Shown here in pieces: positions 35,553 through 44,500 of a DNA stretch of 64,000 nt. The notes under the pieces were generated by a model. That model saw only the letters and a list, made by a program, of their open reading frames with translations, made no database searches and was not told where the DNA came from. The DNA lies in contig DHHF01000006.1 of assembly GCA_002403155.1 (NCBI GenBank), positions 62,001 through 126,000 of the forward strand, written 5' to 3'. Each line of letters begins with the position of its first letter. Position 1 is the stretch's first letter. The position numbers were made by a program, and so were the translations under genes. The DNA comes from Sulfurovum sp. UBA4779 (GTDB lineage Bacteria; Campylobacterota; Campylobacteria; Campylobacterales; Sulfurovaceae).

Positions 35553-36817
35553 TACTGTTCTATCCTTATCATGCCGATTTTTCCGTGCACTACAGCAAGC
35601 TTCTCAAGTGCTGTCATGGCTTCTTGGATCTTTCTCTCTTCACATTCATGGGTGACAAAAAGCAACTCTACACATGCATCTTTGTCATCATCCGGCTTTT
35701 GCATCATCGCTTCCACTGAGATGTCCAGTTCGCTTAGCAAATTAGTCACTTGCGCTAAAACGCCTTTTTGATCGTCCACACTCATTCGCAAATAATAGTG
35801 TGAACGAATCTCGTCTTTGGGGAGCAATCCCAGTCCGCCCTCTAAAGGCTTTTTGTATCCCAGCATCGGCCCGCTATTGCCCCTTACGATATCAATAATA
35901 TCTGCAATCACCGCAGAAGCTGTTGCATTTCCGCCAGCACCCGGGCCATAATACATGGTTTCTCCCACGCAATCGCCGTTTACCATTACGGCATTCATGA
36001 CACCGTCAACTTTTGCCAGCATGTTTTCTTGGGAAATCATTGTGGGATGAACCCGCAATTCAACTTTGTCTCCTACCTTTTTTGCAATACCCAAAAGCTT
36101 GATGGCATAGTCAAAATCTTTTGCAAACGCTACGTCGGTCGGAGTAATATTTTCAATACCCTCGATTAAAATATCTTCGGGTTTTACATCCAAACCATAA
36201 GCAATACTTGCCAAAATCAGTAATTTGTGAGAAGCATCAAAACCGCCCACGTCAAAAGTAGGGTCTGCTTCGGCATAGCCAAGCGCCTGAGCTTCTTTTA
36301 AGATATCATCATAGGGTGCACCTTCATTGATCATTTTGGTAAGCATATAATTACATGTACCGTTCATGATTCCCCAGATAGAGTTAATATGATTTGCAGC
36401 CAGACCGTTTCTTAGTGCACCGATAATGGGAATTCCTCCCGCAGTGCTTGCCTCGTACATAAAGGGAAGGTCTCCGGCAAGTTCTTGCAATTCATAGCGA
36501 TGATAGGCAAGCAAGGCTTTATTGGCTGTTACAACGGATTTTTTATTTTTAAGTGCCCGCTTGACCAGGGCATAAGGTTCCTGTATACCCCCCATCAGTT
36601 CGACAACAATATCAATCTGCGGATCATCTACGATATCATAAGGATTATCGCTCAACGCGATAGATAAGCCGCGGTCTTTTGAAAGATCCTTAACGACTCC
36701 TGCTTTGACTACGATTTTCTTTCCTGCACGTGCTTCAATAATATCCGCATTTGCTTCCAGTATCTTTACAACGCTTGTACCTACGGTACCCACGCCCAGG
36801 ATACCTATCTTAATCAT
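35552..36817 (-). CDS. hom: Homoserine dehydrogenase
   Basis: Reduces aspartate semialdehyde to homoserine for threonine and methionine. The 421-residue monofunctional form has the Rossmann GILGVGTVGTSVVKIL, VTANKALLA, the catalytic region EADPTFDVGGFDASHKL, and a C-terminal ACT domain starting near residue 350 (YLRMSVDDQKGVLAQV) likely to sense an amino acid. It overlaps the upstream aminotransferase gene by 8 nt and yajQ by 1 nt, suggesting a co-translated trio. Confidence 0.96.
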   Translation of the reverse strand: MIKIGILGVGTVGTSVVKILEANADIIEARAGKKIVVKAGVVKDLSKDRGLSIALSDNPYDIVDDPQIDIVVELMGGIQEPYALVKRALKNKKSVVTANKALLAYHRYELQELAGDLPFMYEASTAGGIPIIGALRNGLAANHINSIWGIMNGTCNYMLTKMINEGAPYDDILKEAQALGYAEADPTFDVGGFDASHKLLILASIAYGLDVKPEDILIEGIENITPTDVAFAKDFDYAIKLLGIAKKVGDKVELRVHPTMISQENMLAKVDGVMNAVMVNGDCVGETMYYGPGAGGNATASAVIADIIDIVRGNSGPMLGYKKPLEGGLGLLPKDEIRSHYYLRMSVDDQKGVLAQVTNLLSELDISVEAMMQKPDDDKDACVELLFVTHECEERKIQEAMTALEKLAVVHGKIGMIRIEQ

Positions 36818-38042
36818 GTTTTTTTTCCTCTTCTAAACTCTTAAGAAATTTTTTGATATTTCTGGCTGCCTGTCGAATTCTCTTTTCATTTTCGATCAAA
36901 GCAATACGAACATATTCGTCTCCATACTTGCCAAATCCGATCCCGGGGCTAACAGCGACACCTGCTTGAACAAGAAGCTGTTTAGAAAATTCCAAGCTTC
37001 CCATATGTCGTGCTGCTTCAGGTATCTTTGCCCAAATAAACATGCTTGCTCTTGGTTTTTCTAAAGGCCAGCCTGCTTGTGTAAATGCTTCTATCGTGAT
37101 ATCTCTTCTGTGCCTGTAGCGCGGGAGAATCTCTTCCTCCGGGATATGGCCATACTCATCCAATGCTACGGTTGCTGCAACTTGGATCGGTGTAAACATG
37201 CCATAGTCCAGCCATGACTTGATACTTTGCACCGCACCTATGAGTTTGCGATTTCCCACAATAAAGCCTACACGCCATCCTGCCATACTATAACTTTTGC
37301 TCAACGTATAAGACTCGACTGCGACATCTTTTGCGCCCTCCACTTCCAAAATAGACGGTGTTTTATAGCCGTCAAATGCCAAATCAGCATATGCAATATC
37401 GGAAATGATATAAAATCGCTTCTCTTTGGCTAATGCAACGATGCGTTTATAAAAATCTAACGTTACGGTTGCCGTTGTGGGATTGTGAGGAAAATTGAGC
37501 ACTAAAAATTTGGCTCTGGGTACAGAATTTTCCAATGCGTTTTCAACATCCGCCAAAAATCGGTCCTCATCCACTTCAAATGTCTTTTCGTCAAACACCA
37601 ACTCCATCTTCTCTACATTGGCTCCGGCCAAAATAAATGCTTGAGAATGGATAGGATAGGTAGGATCCGGAACAATGGCAACATCGCCGGGATTTGAAAT
37701 GGCCTGAACTAAATGAACATATCCCTCTTTGCTCCCCATCGTGGCGACCACTTCGGTATCGGGATCCAGATCAACATTGTACTTCCTCTTGTACCATTTT
37801 GTCATTGCAAGACGCAATTTGTAGATCCCTTTGCTGGCGCTATACCCATGTGTTTTATCGCGGTTTGCAGTTTCACATAACTTATCTACAATAGGCTGAG
37901 GGGTTCTTCCGTCCGGATTCCCCATTGAAAAATCAATGATATCCTCTCCCGTTCTTCTTGCGTTCATTTTCAGCTCATTAATTTGCGCAAAAATATATTT
38001 TGGCAATCTGTTTATTTTTTCAAATTGTATTTCATCAAACAT
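36810..38042 (-). CDS. Class I/II PLP aminotransferase, AlaC-like
   Basis: A 410-residue fold-type I aminotransferase. FSMGNPDGRTP lies near residue 38, NFPHNPTTATV near 184, the PLP lysine in SYTLSKSYSMAGWRVGF, and the C-terminal Arg in YVRIALIENEKRIRQA. Closest by eye to the AlaC (glutamate-pyruvate) and LL-diaminopimelate aminotransferase group. Being fused in expression with homoserine dehydrogenase suggests an aspartate- or alanine-family role, but the substrate is not certain. Confidence 0.9.
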   Translation of the reverse strand: MFDEIQFEKINRLPKYIFAQINELKMNARRTGEDIIDFSMGNPDGRTPQPIVDKLCETANRDKTHGYSASKGIYKLRLAMTKWYKRKYNVDLDPDTEVVATMGSKEGYVHLVQAISNPGDVAIVPDPTYPIHSQAFILAGANVEKMELVFDEKTFEVDEDRFLADVENALENSVPRAKFLVLNFPHNPTTATVTLDFYKRIVALAKEKRFYIISDIAYADLAFDGYKTPSILEVEGAKDVAVESYTLSKSYSMAGWRVGFIVGNRKLIGAVQSIKSWLDYGMFTPIQVAATVALDEYGHIPEEEILPRYRHRRDITIEAFTQAGWPLEKPRASMFIWAKIPEAARHMGSLEFSKQLLVQAGVAVSPGIGFGKYGDEYVRIALIENEKRIRQAARNIKKFLKSLEEEKKHD

Positions 38043-38077
38043 GTTTTTCTCTCTTTTTGATTGATTATTATTTTAAA

Positions 38078-38653
38078 TTATGGCGCCTGTGTTTCGTTTG
38101 TTTCGTTCATTTCATTTGCTTGTGTTTCGTTTTCTTCCTCTGCCCCTATTGCAGATACATCATAGTTTTCTTTGACTGTTTCCTCTTTGAGAGCCGAAGC
38201 GATAACGGTCTCAATACTTAATTCATCGGTTGTCTCTACATCCTTTGCTGCCTCTTCCTGCAAGATTTTATTTTCTACAAAAGGAAGAATATTTTTAAAA
38301 TGTTTTTTATCAAATTGTACAAAAAAATACCAAGAAACATATACAAGAATACCAAATACCGCCATCAAAAACCATTTGGATTTTCCTCGTTTTTGGTATA
38401 CTTCGGAAATCTTCAGTTTTTGCTTTGGCTTGGGTTCTTTATATTGGGCATAGTACTCGTGCGCCTGAGCTCTAAGCAAACTTAAATCTGCTTGATACTC
38501 CCTTTCAACGATAGAGACAAACCCCAATGCTGTTGTCTTTTGAAAAGTACTAAAATCGCCGGCAAAAAGCAATTTAAGCGCATCTTTGTCGATCTTGGTT
38601 TTTTTGCTGATAGCCTCAATACTGTTTGCCTCAAGCATTTCATTTAACTGCAT
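38078..38653 (-). CDS. RodZ-like membrane protein with N-terminal helical DNA-binding-like domain
   Basis: A 191-residue protein with an architecture like RodZ: a cytoplasmic N-terminal region with helix-turn-helix character (EAISKKTKIDKDALKLLFAG), a basic stretch at about 72-92, one membrane helix at about 94-112, and a short acidic tail ending in Asn-Glu-Thr repeats. RodZ links MreB to the cell wall in rod cells. True RodZ is longer and has a beta-domain after the helix, which this lacks. It overlaps rlmB by 14 nt. Confidence 0.7.
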   Translation of the reverse strand: MQLNEMLEANSIEAISKKTKIDKDALKLLFAGDFSTFQKTTALGFVSIVEREYQADLSLLRAQAHEYYAQYKEPKPKQKLKISEVYQKRGKSKWFLMAVFGILVYVSWYFFVQFDKKHFKNILPFVENKILQEEAAKDVETTDELSIETVIASALKEETVKENYDVSAIGAEEENETQANEMNETNETQAP

Positions 38654-39326
38654 AACCCATCCTGTGTATCAATATTGCCGCAGCTGCACTTACATTTAAA
38701 GAATCAAAAGCGTGTTTCATTTTGATGGAAACCATTTGGTTGATTTTGGATCTTGCCTTTTTTGAAAGTCCTTTGCCTTCGCTGCCAAGCACCAATACGC
38801 GCTTTGAAGCAAAGTCGGCAGTCTCAATAGCATCACCTTCCATAGAAGCCCCATAAAAAGTAAATCCTACCTGCTGCAATTCATTAAAAACATCTAAGAT
38901 GTTGGGTGCGATCATCAACGGCATATTCAATAATGCACCCGAACTTGTGCGTGTGATGCCTGCAAAATTGAGCTGTTTTACCCCTGTGGCGATGATTGCA
39001 TCTGCTCCCAATGCATAAGCACTTCTCACAATTGCTCCGATATTGCCCGTATCCGTCAAGCCATCCAGCATCACGATAAAATTAGTCTGTTTTATCAAAG
39101 ACAGCAAACTTTGCTCAAAATCATCCACTTCCAGCAAAATTCCCTGATGATTTCCGCCTTTGCTCATAGCCTGAGCCCATTTTTCCTCTAGGAATTTTAT
39201 TTTTGGTCTAAAAGCATTAAAAAGCTTCTGATCAAGCAAGCCTTTTTTGGCCAAATAAACTGTCTGTATTGATTTTGGGTGATGCTCTAAAGCATAGAGA
39301 CATACTTGTTTTCCATAAATTATCAT
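38640..39326 (-). CDS. rlmB: RlmB-type 23S rRNA 2'-O-methyltransferase (SPOUT family)
   Basis: A 228-residue TrmH/RlmB-family enzyme that in E. coli methylates G2251 of 23S rRNA. Motif 1 is LDGLTDTGNIGAIVRSAYALG with the catalytic Arg, motif 2 is VLVLGSEGKGLS, and motif 3 is SLNVSAAAAILIHRM, forming the trefoil-knot SAM site. The N terminus (MIIYGKQVCLYAL) is the short substrate-binding domain. TrmH specificity is a possible alternative. It overlaps the next gene by 14 nt. Confidence 0.9.
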   Translation of the reverse strand: MIIYGKQVCLYALEHHPKSIQTVYLAKKGLLDQKLFNAFRPKIKFLEEKWAQAMSKGGNHQGILLEVDDFEQSLLSLIKQTNFIVMLDGLTDTGNIGAIVRSAYALGADAIIATGVKQLNFAGITRTSSGALLNMPLMIAPNILDVFNELQQVGFTFYGASMEGDAIETADFASKRVLVLGSEGKGLSKKARSKINQMVSIKMKHAFDSLNVSAAAAILIHRMGYAVK

Positions 39327-39395
39327 AACGGTGATTTTAGCGAAGTTTTGCTGTATGAAGGATAAGAAAAAAAGAGAGAAAAATGAAATTTTATT

Positions 39396-40208
39396 TTATT
39401 TTTTTAGTAATATCTCATACCACTCTTTAATGCTCTTATCGCTAAGTTTTGCAAGCAGTTTTGCCTTAGGCTTGGGAGGCAAATCCAAAGCCAATATCTC
39501 ATCAAAAGAAAGACTTTTTTCTTTATGTTTTTTTGCACCGATCACTACTGCCCATTCGCCCCGAATAGTGCTGTTTTCCAACTGCACATGGAGATTTTTG
39601 GCAGTATCTTTATAATACGTTTGAAATTTTTTGCTCATCTCTTTGGCTAAAAACAACTCCCTATTTGGATCAATTGCAATAATTTCTTTTAACAGTTTTT
39701 CCAAACGGTGCGGCGCTTCATACAGTACGGTAGGATATCCGCTGTACATTGCTTCGCTCAATGCGCTGCTTCTAGGGCTTCCTTTGTGAGGCAAAAATCC
39801 AAAAAAAAGAAATTTTCCTTCTTCAAATCCTGAAGCAGCATATGCTGCTGTTACAGCACTGGCTCCGGGCAAAACATCGTAGGTTATCCTTTCTTGCTGG
39901 CAATAGGCTACCAGCAGCTGTCCGGGATCGGAGATGACAGGCATGCCTGCATCGCTTACGTAAACAATTTCTTTTGAATTTAACAACGGACCAAATTGAG
40001 CCAAACGCTCTTTGCCGTTATGTTCGTTAAAAGAGTAAAATTCTGCATCAGGATAAAGCATTCCGAAACGCTCCTCAAGCAAACGCAGCAAATGCTTGGT
40101 GTGCCGTGTATCTTCGCACAAAAAAATCTCTGTTTTTTCAAACAGTTTCATGGCACGGAAAGTAATGTCTTGAGGGTTGCCGATAGGAGTAGGAACAAAA
40201 GTTAACAC
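39396..40208 (-). CDS. rsmI: 16S rRNA (cytidine-1402) 2'-O-methyltransferase
   Basis: Tetrapyrrole-methylase-fold enzyme of 270 residues. N-terminal FVPTPIGNPQDITFRA, CEDTRHTKHLL, VSDAGMPVISDPG and FFGFLPHKG are the family's SAM-binding motifs. It modifies the ribosomal P-site decoding region. It lies 112 bp downstream of rpmE on the same strand. Confidence 0.95.
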   Translation of the reverse strand: MLTFVPTPIGNPQDITFRAMKLFEKTEIFLCEDTRHTKHLLRLLEERFGMLYPDAEFYSFNEHNGKERLAQFGPLLNSKEIVYVSDAGMPVISDPGQLLVAYCQQERITYDVLPGASAVTAAYAASGFEEGKFLFFGFLPHKGSPRSSALSEAMYSGYPTVLYEAPHRLEKLLKEIIAIDPNRELFLAKEMSKKFQTYYKDTAKNLHVQLENSTIRGEWAVVIGAKKHKEKSLSFDEILALDLPPKPKAKLLAKLSDKSIKEWYEILLKK

Positions 40209-40320
40209 AAAAATTCTCCTTGCGAGAGAGGAAAGCTCGGATTTGACTTATTTTTTCAAAATTTTACAATATGCAAAACGATAAACAAATCCATTGTCCG
40301 AGCACAAAAGGTTTTATCAA

Positions 40321-40521
40321 TTAACCAAGGTTATATTTTTTCTTAAATTTGTCAACACGTCCTGTTGCATCAACAATTTTCTCAGACCCGGTAAAGAAAG
40401 GATGGCATTCATTGCAAATATCAATGCTTAATTCTGATTTATCAGATTTAATTTCGAATGTATTGCCGCATGCGCAAGTCACTTTGCAATCTATATAATC
40501 GGGATGAATTTCTTTTTTCAT
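40321..40521 (-). CDS. rpmE: Ribosomal protein L31, zinc-binding type
   Basis: A 66-residue L31. I start it at the ATG at 40521 (MKKEIHPDYIDC), with AGAGG 6 nt upstream, because the longer frame would add 11 residues from the leader. The four Cys of the zinc site are in CKVTCACG (second and third) and CNECHPF, the so-called C+ form that can serve as a zinc reserve. FFTGSEKIVDATGRVDKF is the conserved core. It has a long structured leader, so autogenous control is likely. Confidence 0.94.
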   Translation of the reverse strand: MKKEIHPDYIDCKVTCACGNTFEIKSDKSELSIDICNECHPFFTGSEKIVDATGRVDKFKKKYNLG

Positions 40522-40658
40522 GTTTACCTCTTTAGTTTTTTTGGCGACAGGCAACCAACCTGTTCTGATACATTGCGTATCCTTCCGCTATCTTAGATAG
40601 GGGTCGCTGCAACGCTCTTTGACGAGACAGCTCTCTTGCACTTTGCAAGGAAATTCAG
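40522..40658 (-). promoter_or_regulatory. Structured leader of rpmE mRNA
   Basis: About 137 nt of leader run from the TATAAT promoter to the L31 start. It contains four perfect hairpins: 40635-40649 (6 bp), 40588-40600 (5 bp), 40567-40581 (5 bp) and 40547-40563 (5 bp). The last three sit inside a closing helix of at least 4 bp (40544-40547 with 40604-40607), giving a multibranch junction just before the ribosome-binding site. L31 leaders of other phyla bind L31 itself; this is a candidate for the same role. Confidence 0.6.
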
Positions 40659-40664
40659 AATGAA

Positions 40665-40670
40665 ATTATA
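40665..40670 (-). promoter_or_regulatory. -10 box of rpmE
   Basis: Perfect TATAAT on the minus strand upstream of the structured leader. Confidence 0.65.
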
Positions 40671-40713
40671 CCTAAAAAATTTTAAAAAATTATAAAGTTA
40701 AAATACCCGCTTT

Positions 40714-42057
40714 TTATTTTCCAAAAAAGTCCTGATAGCAGGATTTTGCCCATCCTTGAATCATTTTTGCATTTTTTATCCCTCTTTCGCCTTTCCAAAT
40801 TTCATTGGTTACAGGCGTTGCAAAACTGAATTTTTGCGTTTTTTTATCATAGGCGTATTCCGAATGGATAAAGATGCCTCTCTCCGGATAAGCAGAAACA
40901 GCGGAAACGCAAATCGTTATCGGGCTTGTCCATTGAGGTTTTGGCTGCTTATTGATTTTGGCAGCGATAAGCCTGGCTACATTTTGCCCTTCTGTCAGCG
41001 AAGTGTTTCCGGATTTGGAAAATCCCATCGGCCTGGCATCGCCCGAAATATAGATATTGGGATAGCCGTGCACTTCATACGTCTCAACGTTGATATCTCC
41101 TTCCAGTCTATTGTAAATGGAGTCTTTGGCAACCCCTGCAATTTCAAGAAGTTTTCCGCCTCTTACTCTGGGATAAAAAGAGGCATCATCAAAATGATAT
41201 TCGTCAAATTCCGTCTTTACAATCTTTTGATCAAGATCGATGCTTTCTATTTGGGTACTGGATTCCAAAATAATATAATCCTTGTAGAGTTCATCGATGG
41301 CTGTATGGAAGCCGTGTTCTTTGATCGGAATATCGTTATTTTCATCCAGCAAAAGGATTTTGGCTTTAAGCTTTTTTTGTTTGAAATAATCTGCAACTAG
41401 ACAAGCCCTTTCGTACGGGGCAGGAAGGCACCTATAATTTCCGCCGGGTACCGTCATCAGAAAAATCCCCTCTTTAAAATTTTTAATTTTCTCTTTGAGT
41501 GTCAAATGTTCAGAACCGGGCCTAAACGCAGGCGGATATTCCTGCCTTAGCCTATTTTCAAGTGCAACATCATCCGTCCAAAACGAATAATCATACTCGA
41601 TTCCGGGAGCCAATACGAGGTGATCATACGGAATATCCCCTTGGCTGGTATGCAAAATGGAATTTTCTTTATCCGCTCCGGTGACAGTCGCATGGAAATA
41701 GGTGTATTTATGATTTCTGGCTGCTTTCAGATAATCATGCGTCAAAAATTCCAAATCAACTTTGTCGACGAGCCACTGATTGCTGAGAGGACAAGAGATA
41801 AAAATCTCTTTTTGTTCTACCAAAACGACATCTGCCGAGGGTGCAAACAGTTTGGTATATTTGGCAACGCTCAAGCCTGACCAGCCGCCGCCTACGACTA
41901 CCACTCTGGGCCCTTGCGCTTTAGGAAGAGGGGCTGGGTTTGCTTTCTTTTTGGGGTTTGCTTCATTTTTGATATCAGCAGCACTGCTTTGGCCGGCAAA
42001 TACCGTAGCTGTCAGCGCCGTGCCGAATTTAAGGACATCTCTTCTTGAAAGCTTCAT
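40714..42057 (-). CDS. fccB: Flavocytochrome c sulfide dehydrogenase-type flavoprotein, Tat-exported
   Basis: A 447-residue FAD protein. The Tat signal has SRRDVLKFG at residues 4-12, followed by the FAD motif VVVVGGGWSGLSVAKY. Key family cysteines are present: Cys89 in FISCPLSNQ, which matches the Cys that binds FAD covalently in FccB, and Cys210 (YRCLPAPYERA) with Cys383 (ITICVSAV), which match the redox disulfide. It should oxidise sulfide in the periplasm. The usual cytochrome partner FccA is not adjacent; a c-type cytochrome 2.4 kb away is a candidate only by presence. rsmE follows by 20 bp. Confidence 0.9.
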   Translation of the reverse strand: MKLSRRDVLKFGTALTATVFAGQSSAADIKNEANPKKKANPAPLPKAQGPRVVVVGGGWSGLSVAKYTKLFAPSADVVLVEQKEIFISCPLSNQWLVDKVDLEFLTHDYLKAARNHKYTYFHATVTGADKENSILHTSQGDIPYDHLVLAPGIEYDYSFWTDDVALENRLRQEYPPAFRPGSEHLTLKEKIKNFKEGIFLMTVPGGNYRCLPAPYERACLVADYFKQKKLKAKILLLDENNDIPIKEHGFHTAIDELYKDYIILESSTQIESIDLDQKIVKTEFDEYHFDDASFYPRVRGGKLLEIAGVAKDSIYNRLEGDINVETYEVHGYPNIYISGDARPMGFSKSGNTSLTEGQNVARLIAAKINKQPKPQWTSPITICVSAVSAYPERGIFIHSEYAYDKKTQKFSFATPVTNEIWKGERGIKNAKMIQGWAKSCYQDFFGK

Positions 42058-42077
42058 TGACTATTCCTTTTTTTGAT

Positions 42078-42746
42078 TTACAATAGCATTTTTCCTGCAA
42101 CCGCACATGCGGCACTTTCACTTTTAAGCACCAACGGCGTATCAAAACCCACAATTTTTTCAGGAGGAAACAAAGCAATCTCTTCTTGGGTAAAACCTCC
42201 TTCGCATCCTATTACGATGGTATCTAGAGGCATATTCTTCTCCAGGCAGTGATCTGAAAAATTTAACATATAACTTTGAGGATTTTTCGCTAAAAATGTT
42301 TTAAGGTCTTTGGCTTCTTCCAGCACCATCATCGCACTTCTGCCCGATTGCTGAGAAGAGTTCAGCAAGATTTTTTTTAGGCGGGGAAAATCGATTTGAA
42401 AACTTTTTTGGGAACGTGCACAATAAATAAAAGTGATTTTTTCTACCCCTATTTCATTCAGTGAAGTAATGTGTTTTTCTATCGTTTTGGGATCGATAAT
42501 GCACCATCCGATATGCAGCGGCCTTGAAGCTTTTATTTCTAGAATTTTGTTTTCTTGTAACGTCAACACAGCATTTTTTTTATCGATTGCATCAATACGG
42601 TAACAATAAATCATACCGTCTTCCAGATTGCGCACGTAAAGAAGATCGTTCATTTTGTGCCTGCGCACTTTAAAAATATAACGATGTTCTTCTCCGCTAA
42701 GATCCAACCGAGGCTTTCCCGCCTCTTTATGATATAGATATAACAC
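42078..42746 (-). CDS. rsmE: 16S rRNA (uracil-1498) N3-methyltransferase
   Basis: A 222-residue SPOUT methyltransferase. It has HRYIFKVRRHK near the N terminus (PUA-like RNA-binding part), then SQQSGRSAMM, IGCEGGFTQEEI and the terminal knot segment LVLKSESAACAVAG. Methylates U1498 of 16S rRNA. It overlaps the upstream membrane-protein gene by 20 nt. Confidence 0.94.
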   Translation of the reverse strand: MLYLYHKEAGKPRLDLSGEEHRYIFKVRRHKMNDLLYVRNLEDGMIYCYRIDAIDKKNAVLTLQENKILEIKASRPLHIGWCIIDPKTIEKHITSLNEIGVEKITFIYCARSQKSFQIDFPRLKKILLNSSQQSGRSAMMVLEEAKDLKTFLAKNPQSYMLNFSDHCLEKNMPLDTIVIGCEGGFTQEEIALFPPEKIVGFDTPLVLKSESAACAVAGKMLL

Positions 42747-43155
42747 CTTTTGCTTCCATTATTTTAAATATAACCATAAAAACAACTAATAAAATTTGCA
42801 AAACAGAAATTTTTAAAAAAGCGCCTTTAAGCAGCTTATATGTTTGCCCGTTTTGCAGATTGCCTATTTTGATGAGTTTATATCTGCGTATCTCTATATA
42901 CATCATCACAATCCAAATTACAATCATCAGCACAATACTTAATGTCATACCAACTTCACCCATTACAAAACCAACAGTACCTACAAATGCAATCATGGTA
43001 AGAAGTGCTTGAAAACTCAAAGTATAGACAAAACTTGCCTTTTTAAAACCTCCGGGGGTTTTTGCCATAAAAGGAACCAATAGCCCCCCTATCAAAAATC
43101 CTAAAAAAACTTGAATCAAAAAAGAGTGCGAAAATAAGATCTGCTCTATTATCAT
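42727..43155 (-). CDS. Four-helix membrane protein, unknown function
   Basis: A 142-residue protein with four hydrophobic helices at about 11-29, 43-65, 67-89 and 114-133, and a basic loop (EIRRYKLIKIGNLQNG) between helices three and four. It lacks a signal peptide and recognisable motifs. It resembles the CopD/DUF4149-like proteins only in size. Its end overlaps rsmE by 20 nt, so both are likely co-translated. It is divergent from moeA. Confidence 0.75.
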   Translation of the reverse strand: MIIEQILFSHSFLIQVFLGFLIGGLLVPFMAKTPGGFKKASFVYTLSFQALLTMIAFVGTVGFVMGEVGMTLSIVLMIVIWIVMMYIEIRRYKLIKIGNLQNGQTYKLLKGAFLKISVLQILLVVFMVIFKIMEAKGVISIS

Positions 43156-43235
43156 TTATCATCCTGCGCCATTAATGTCTCTAATTATACTCAATTTTGT
43201 TATAATCTAACTCATTTTTAAAAAAAGGTTTTTAT

Positions 43236-44453
43236 ATGGCTGTTTCTATTCGTGAAGCATTAGATATCATTTACCAAAATACGCCTGTGATTAGCACAGA
43301 AATCCTTCCTATCGAAGCATGCTTAGGACGCATAGCGGCCGGAGAGTGCATAGCGAAGTTTGATTTGCCCAGATTTGACAACTCTGCGATGGACGGCTAT
43401 GCAGTCAAATGTTCCGATGCAGGATCTGCAGTCATTTGCGACGGAACCCTTTATGCGGGGGATACACCCGCCATGAGTCTTGAAAAAGGGCATACGATTA
43501 AGATTATGACCGGCGCTCCGATCCCAAAGGGGTGTGAAGCAATCGTTCCGTTTGAAAAAGTTACGATTCAGAATAACCGGGTTCTTTTGCCTGCCTTGAT
43601 TGAGAATAATGCGCACATCAGGCACATGGGCGAGGATATCAAAAGCGGTGTTGTCTATCTGCACAAAGGCGAAAAAATCAATGCCTACAGTATCGCAATG
43701 CTTGCCAGCCAAGGCGTGACCCATCTTGAAGTTAGGCGCAAAATTAAAGTATCAGTTTTTGGTACCGGCGATGAGCTTCGCCCGCACTTTGAGAAAATTA
43801 CACCCCATCAGCTCTACAATTCAAATACTCCGATGTTCCTTGCGCGTGCACAAGAACTTGGATGCGAAGTACGGTACGTCGGCAACAGCGGCGACAGTGT
43901 CGATTCGCTCAAACAAGTAATCAAATCGGCTATGGACGCGGACATTATTCTCACGAGCGGGGGCGTAAGCATGGGAGATAAAGATTTTACAAAAGAAGCC
44001 TTCAGAGATTTGGGAATGAAAACGTATTTTGAGCAAGTAGATATCAAACCCGGCAAACCTACGACTTACGGGAAAATAGCAGAATGTGCCGTTGTCAATT
44101 TGCCCGGAAATCCATTGGCTTCCATGGTAAACTTTGAGATCTTTGTGAGGGCCCTGATTGCAAAAATGAGCGGAAGCAATGCGCATTATCATGGCACGAT
44201 GCAAACCCAAATTGCACATGATTATCCCATGAAAGGAGGAAGGCATTCTGTCTATTTGGGCCATTTTGACGGAATGTCTTTTGCCCCGCTTTCCAGGCAG
44301 CTTCCGGGCATGGTTTCGCCCATGTATAAGGCCAATGCAATGATGATTGCCTCCCCTTCGCTGACGTTTCTTCAAAAAGGGTCAACCGTAAAAATTATTC
44401 CTATCGGATGGGTTCTCAACAAGACTCAACAAGAAGATATTTTTACAAAGTAA
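43236..44453 (+). CDS. moeA: Molybdopterin molybdenumtransferase
   Basis: Inserts molybdate (or tungstate) into adenylylated molybdopterin. The 405-residue protein has LPRFDNSAMDGYAVK near residue 46, IMTGAPIPKG near 90, GTGDELRPH, the catalytic SGGVSMGDKDF near 240, and VNLPGNPLASMVNFE. It is transcribed alone, divergent from the four-helix protein gene. The product is needed for the formate dehydrogenase-like enzyme in this window. Confidence 0.96.
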   Translation: MAVSIREALDIIYQNTPVISTEILPIEACLGRIAAGECIAKFDLPRFDNSAMDGYAVKCSDAGSAVICDGTLYAGDTPAMSLEKGHTIKIMTGAPIPKGCEAIVPFEKVTIQNNRVLLPALIENNAHIRHMGEDIKSGVVYLHKGEKINAYSIAMLASQGVTHLEVRRKIKVSVFGTGDELRPHFEKITPHQLYNSNTPMFLARAQELGCEVRYVGNSGDSVDSLKQVIKSAMDADIILTSGGVSMGDKDFTKEAFRDLGMKTYFEQVDIKPGKPTTYGKIAECAVVNLPGNPLASMVNFEIFVRALIAKMSGSNAHYHGTMQTQIAHDYPMKGGRHSVYLGHFDGMSFAPLSRQLPGMVSPMYKANAMMIASPSLTFLQKGSTVKIIPIGWVLNKTQQEDIFTK

Positions 44454-44468
44454 GAAAAGCTGAAGGAT

Positions 44469-44490
44469 TTCCCGCAGATGCGGGAGAGAA
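44469..44490. terminator. Terminator between moeA and the cytochrome c gene
   Basis: TCCCGC/GCGGGA stem (44470-44475 with 44480-44485) with a 4-nt loop between the convergent stops. No long T-run follows on either side. Confidence 0.6.
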
Positions 44491-44500
44491 AATATAAAAC

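Noticed and set aside
40522..40658. tRNA or tmRNA-like gene in the rpmE leader
   Set aside because: The hairpins do not form a cloverleaf, and there is no T-loop GTTCRA motif or acceptor stem.
40756..41880. Plus-strand open frames opposite fccB
   Set aside because: Antisense to a gene with complete FAD and cysteine motifs; low-complexity Phe/Ile/Arg composition typical of shadow frames.
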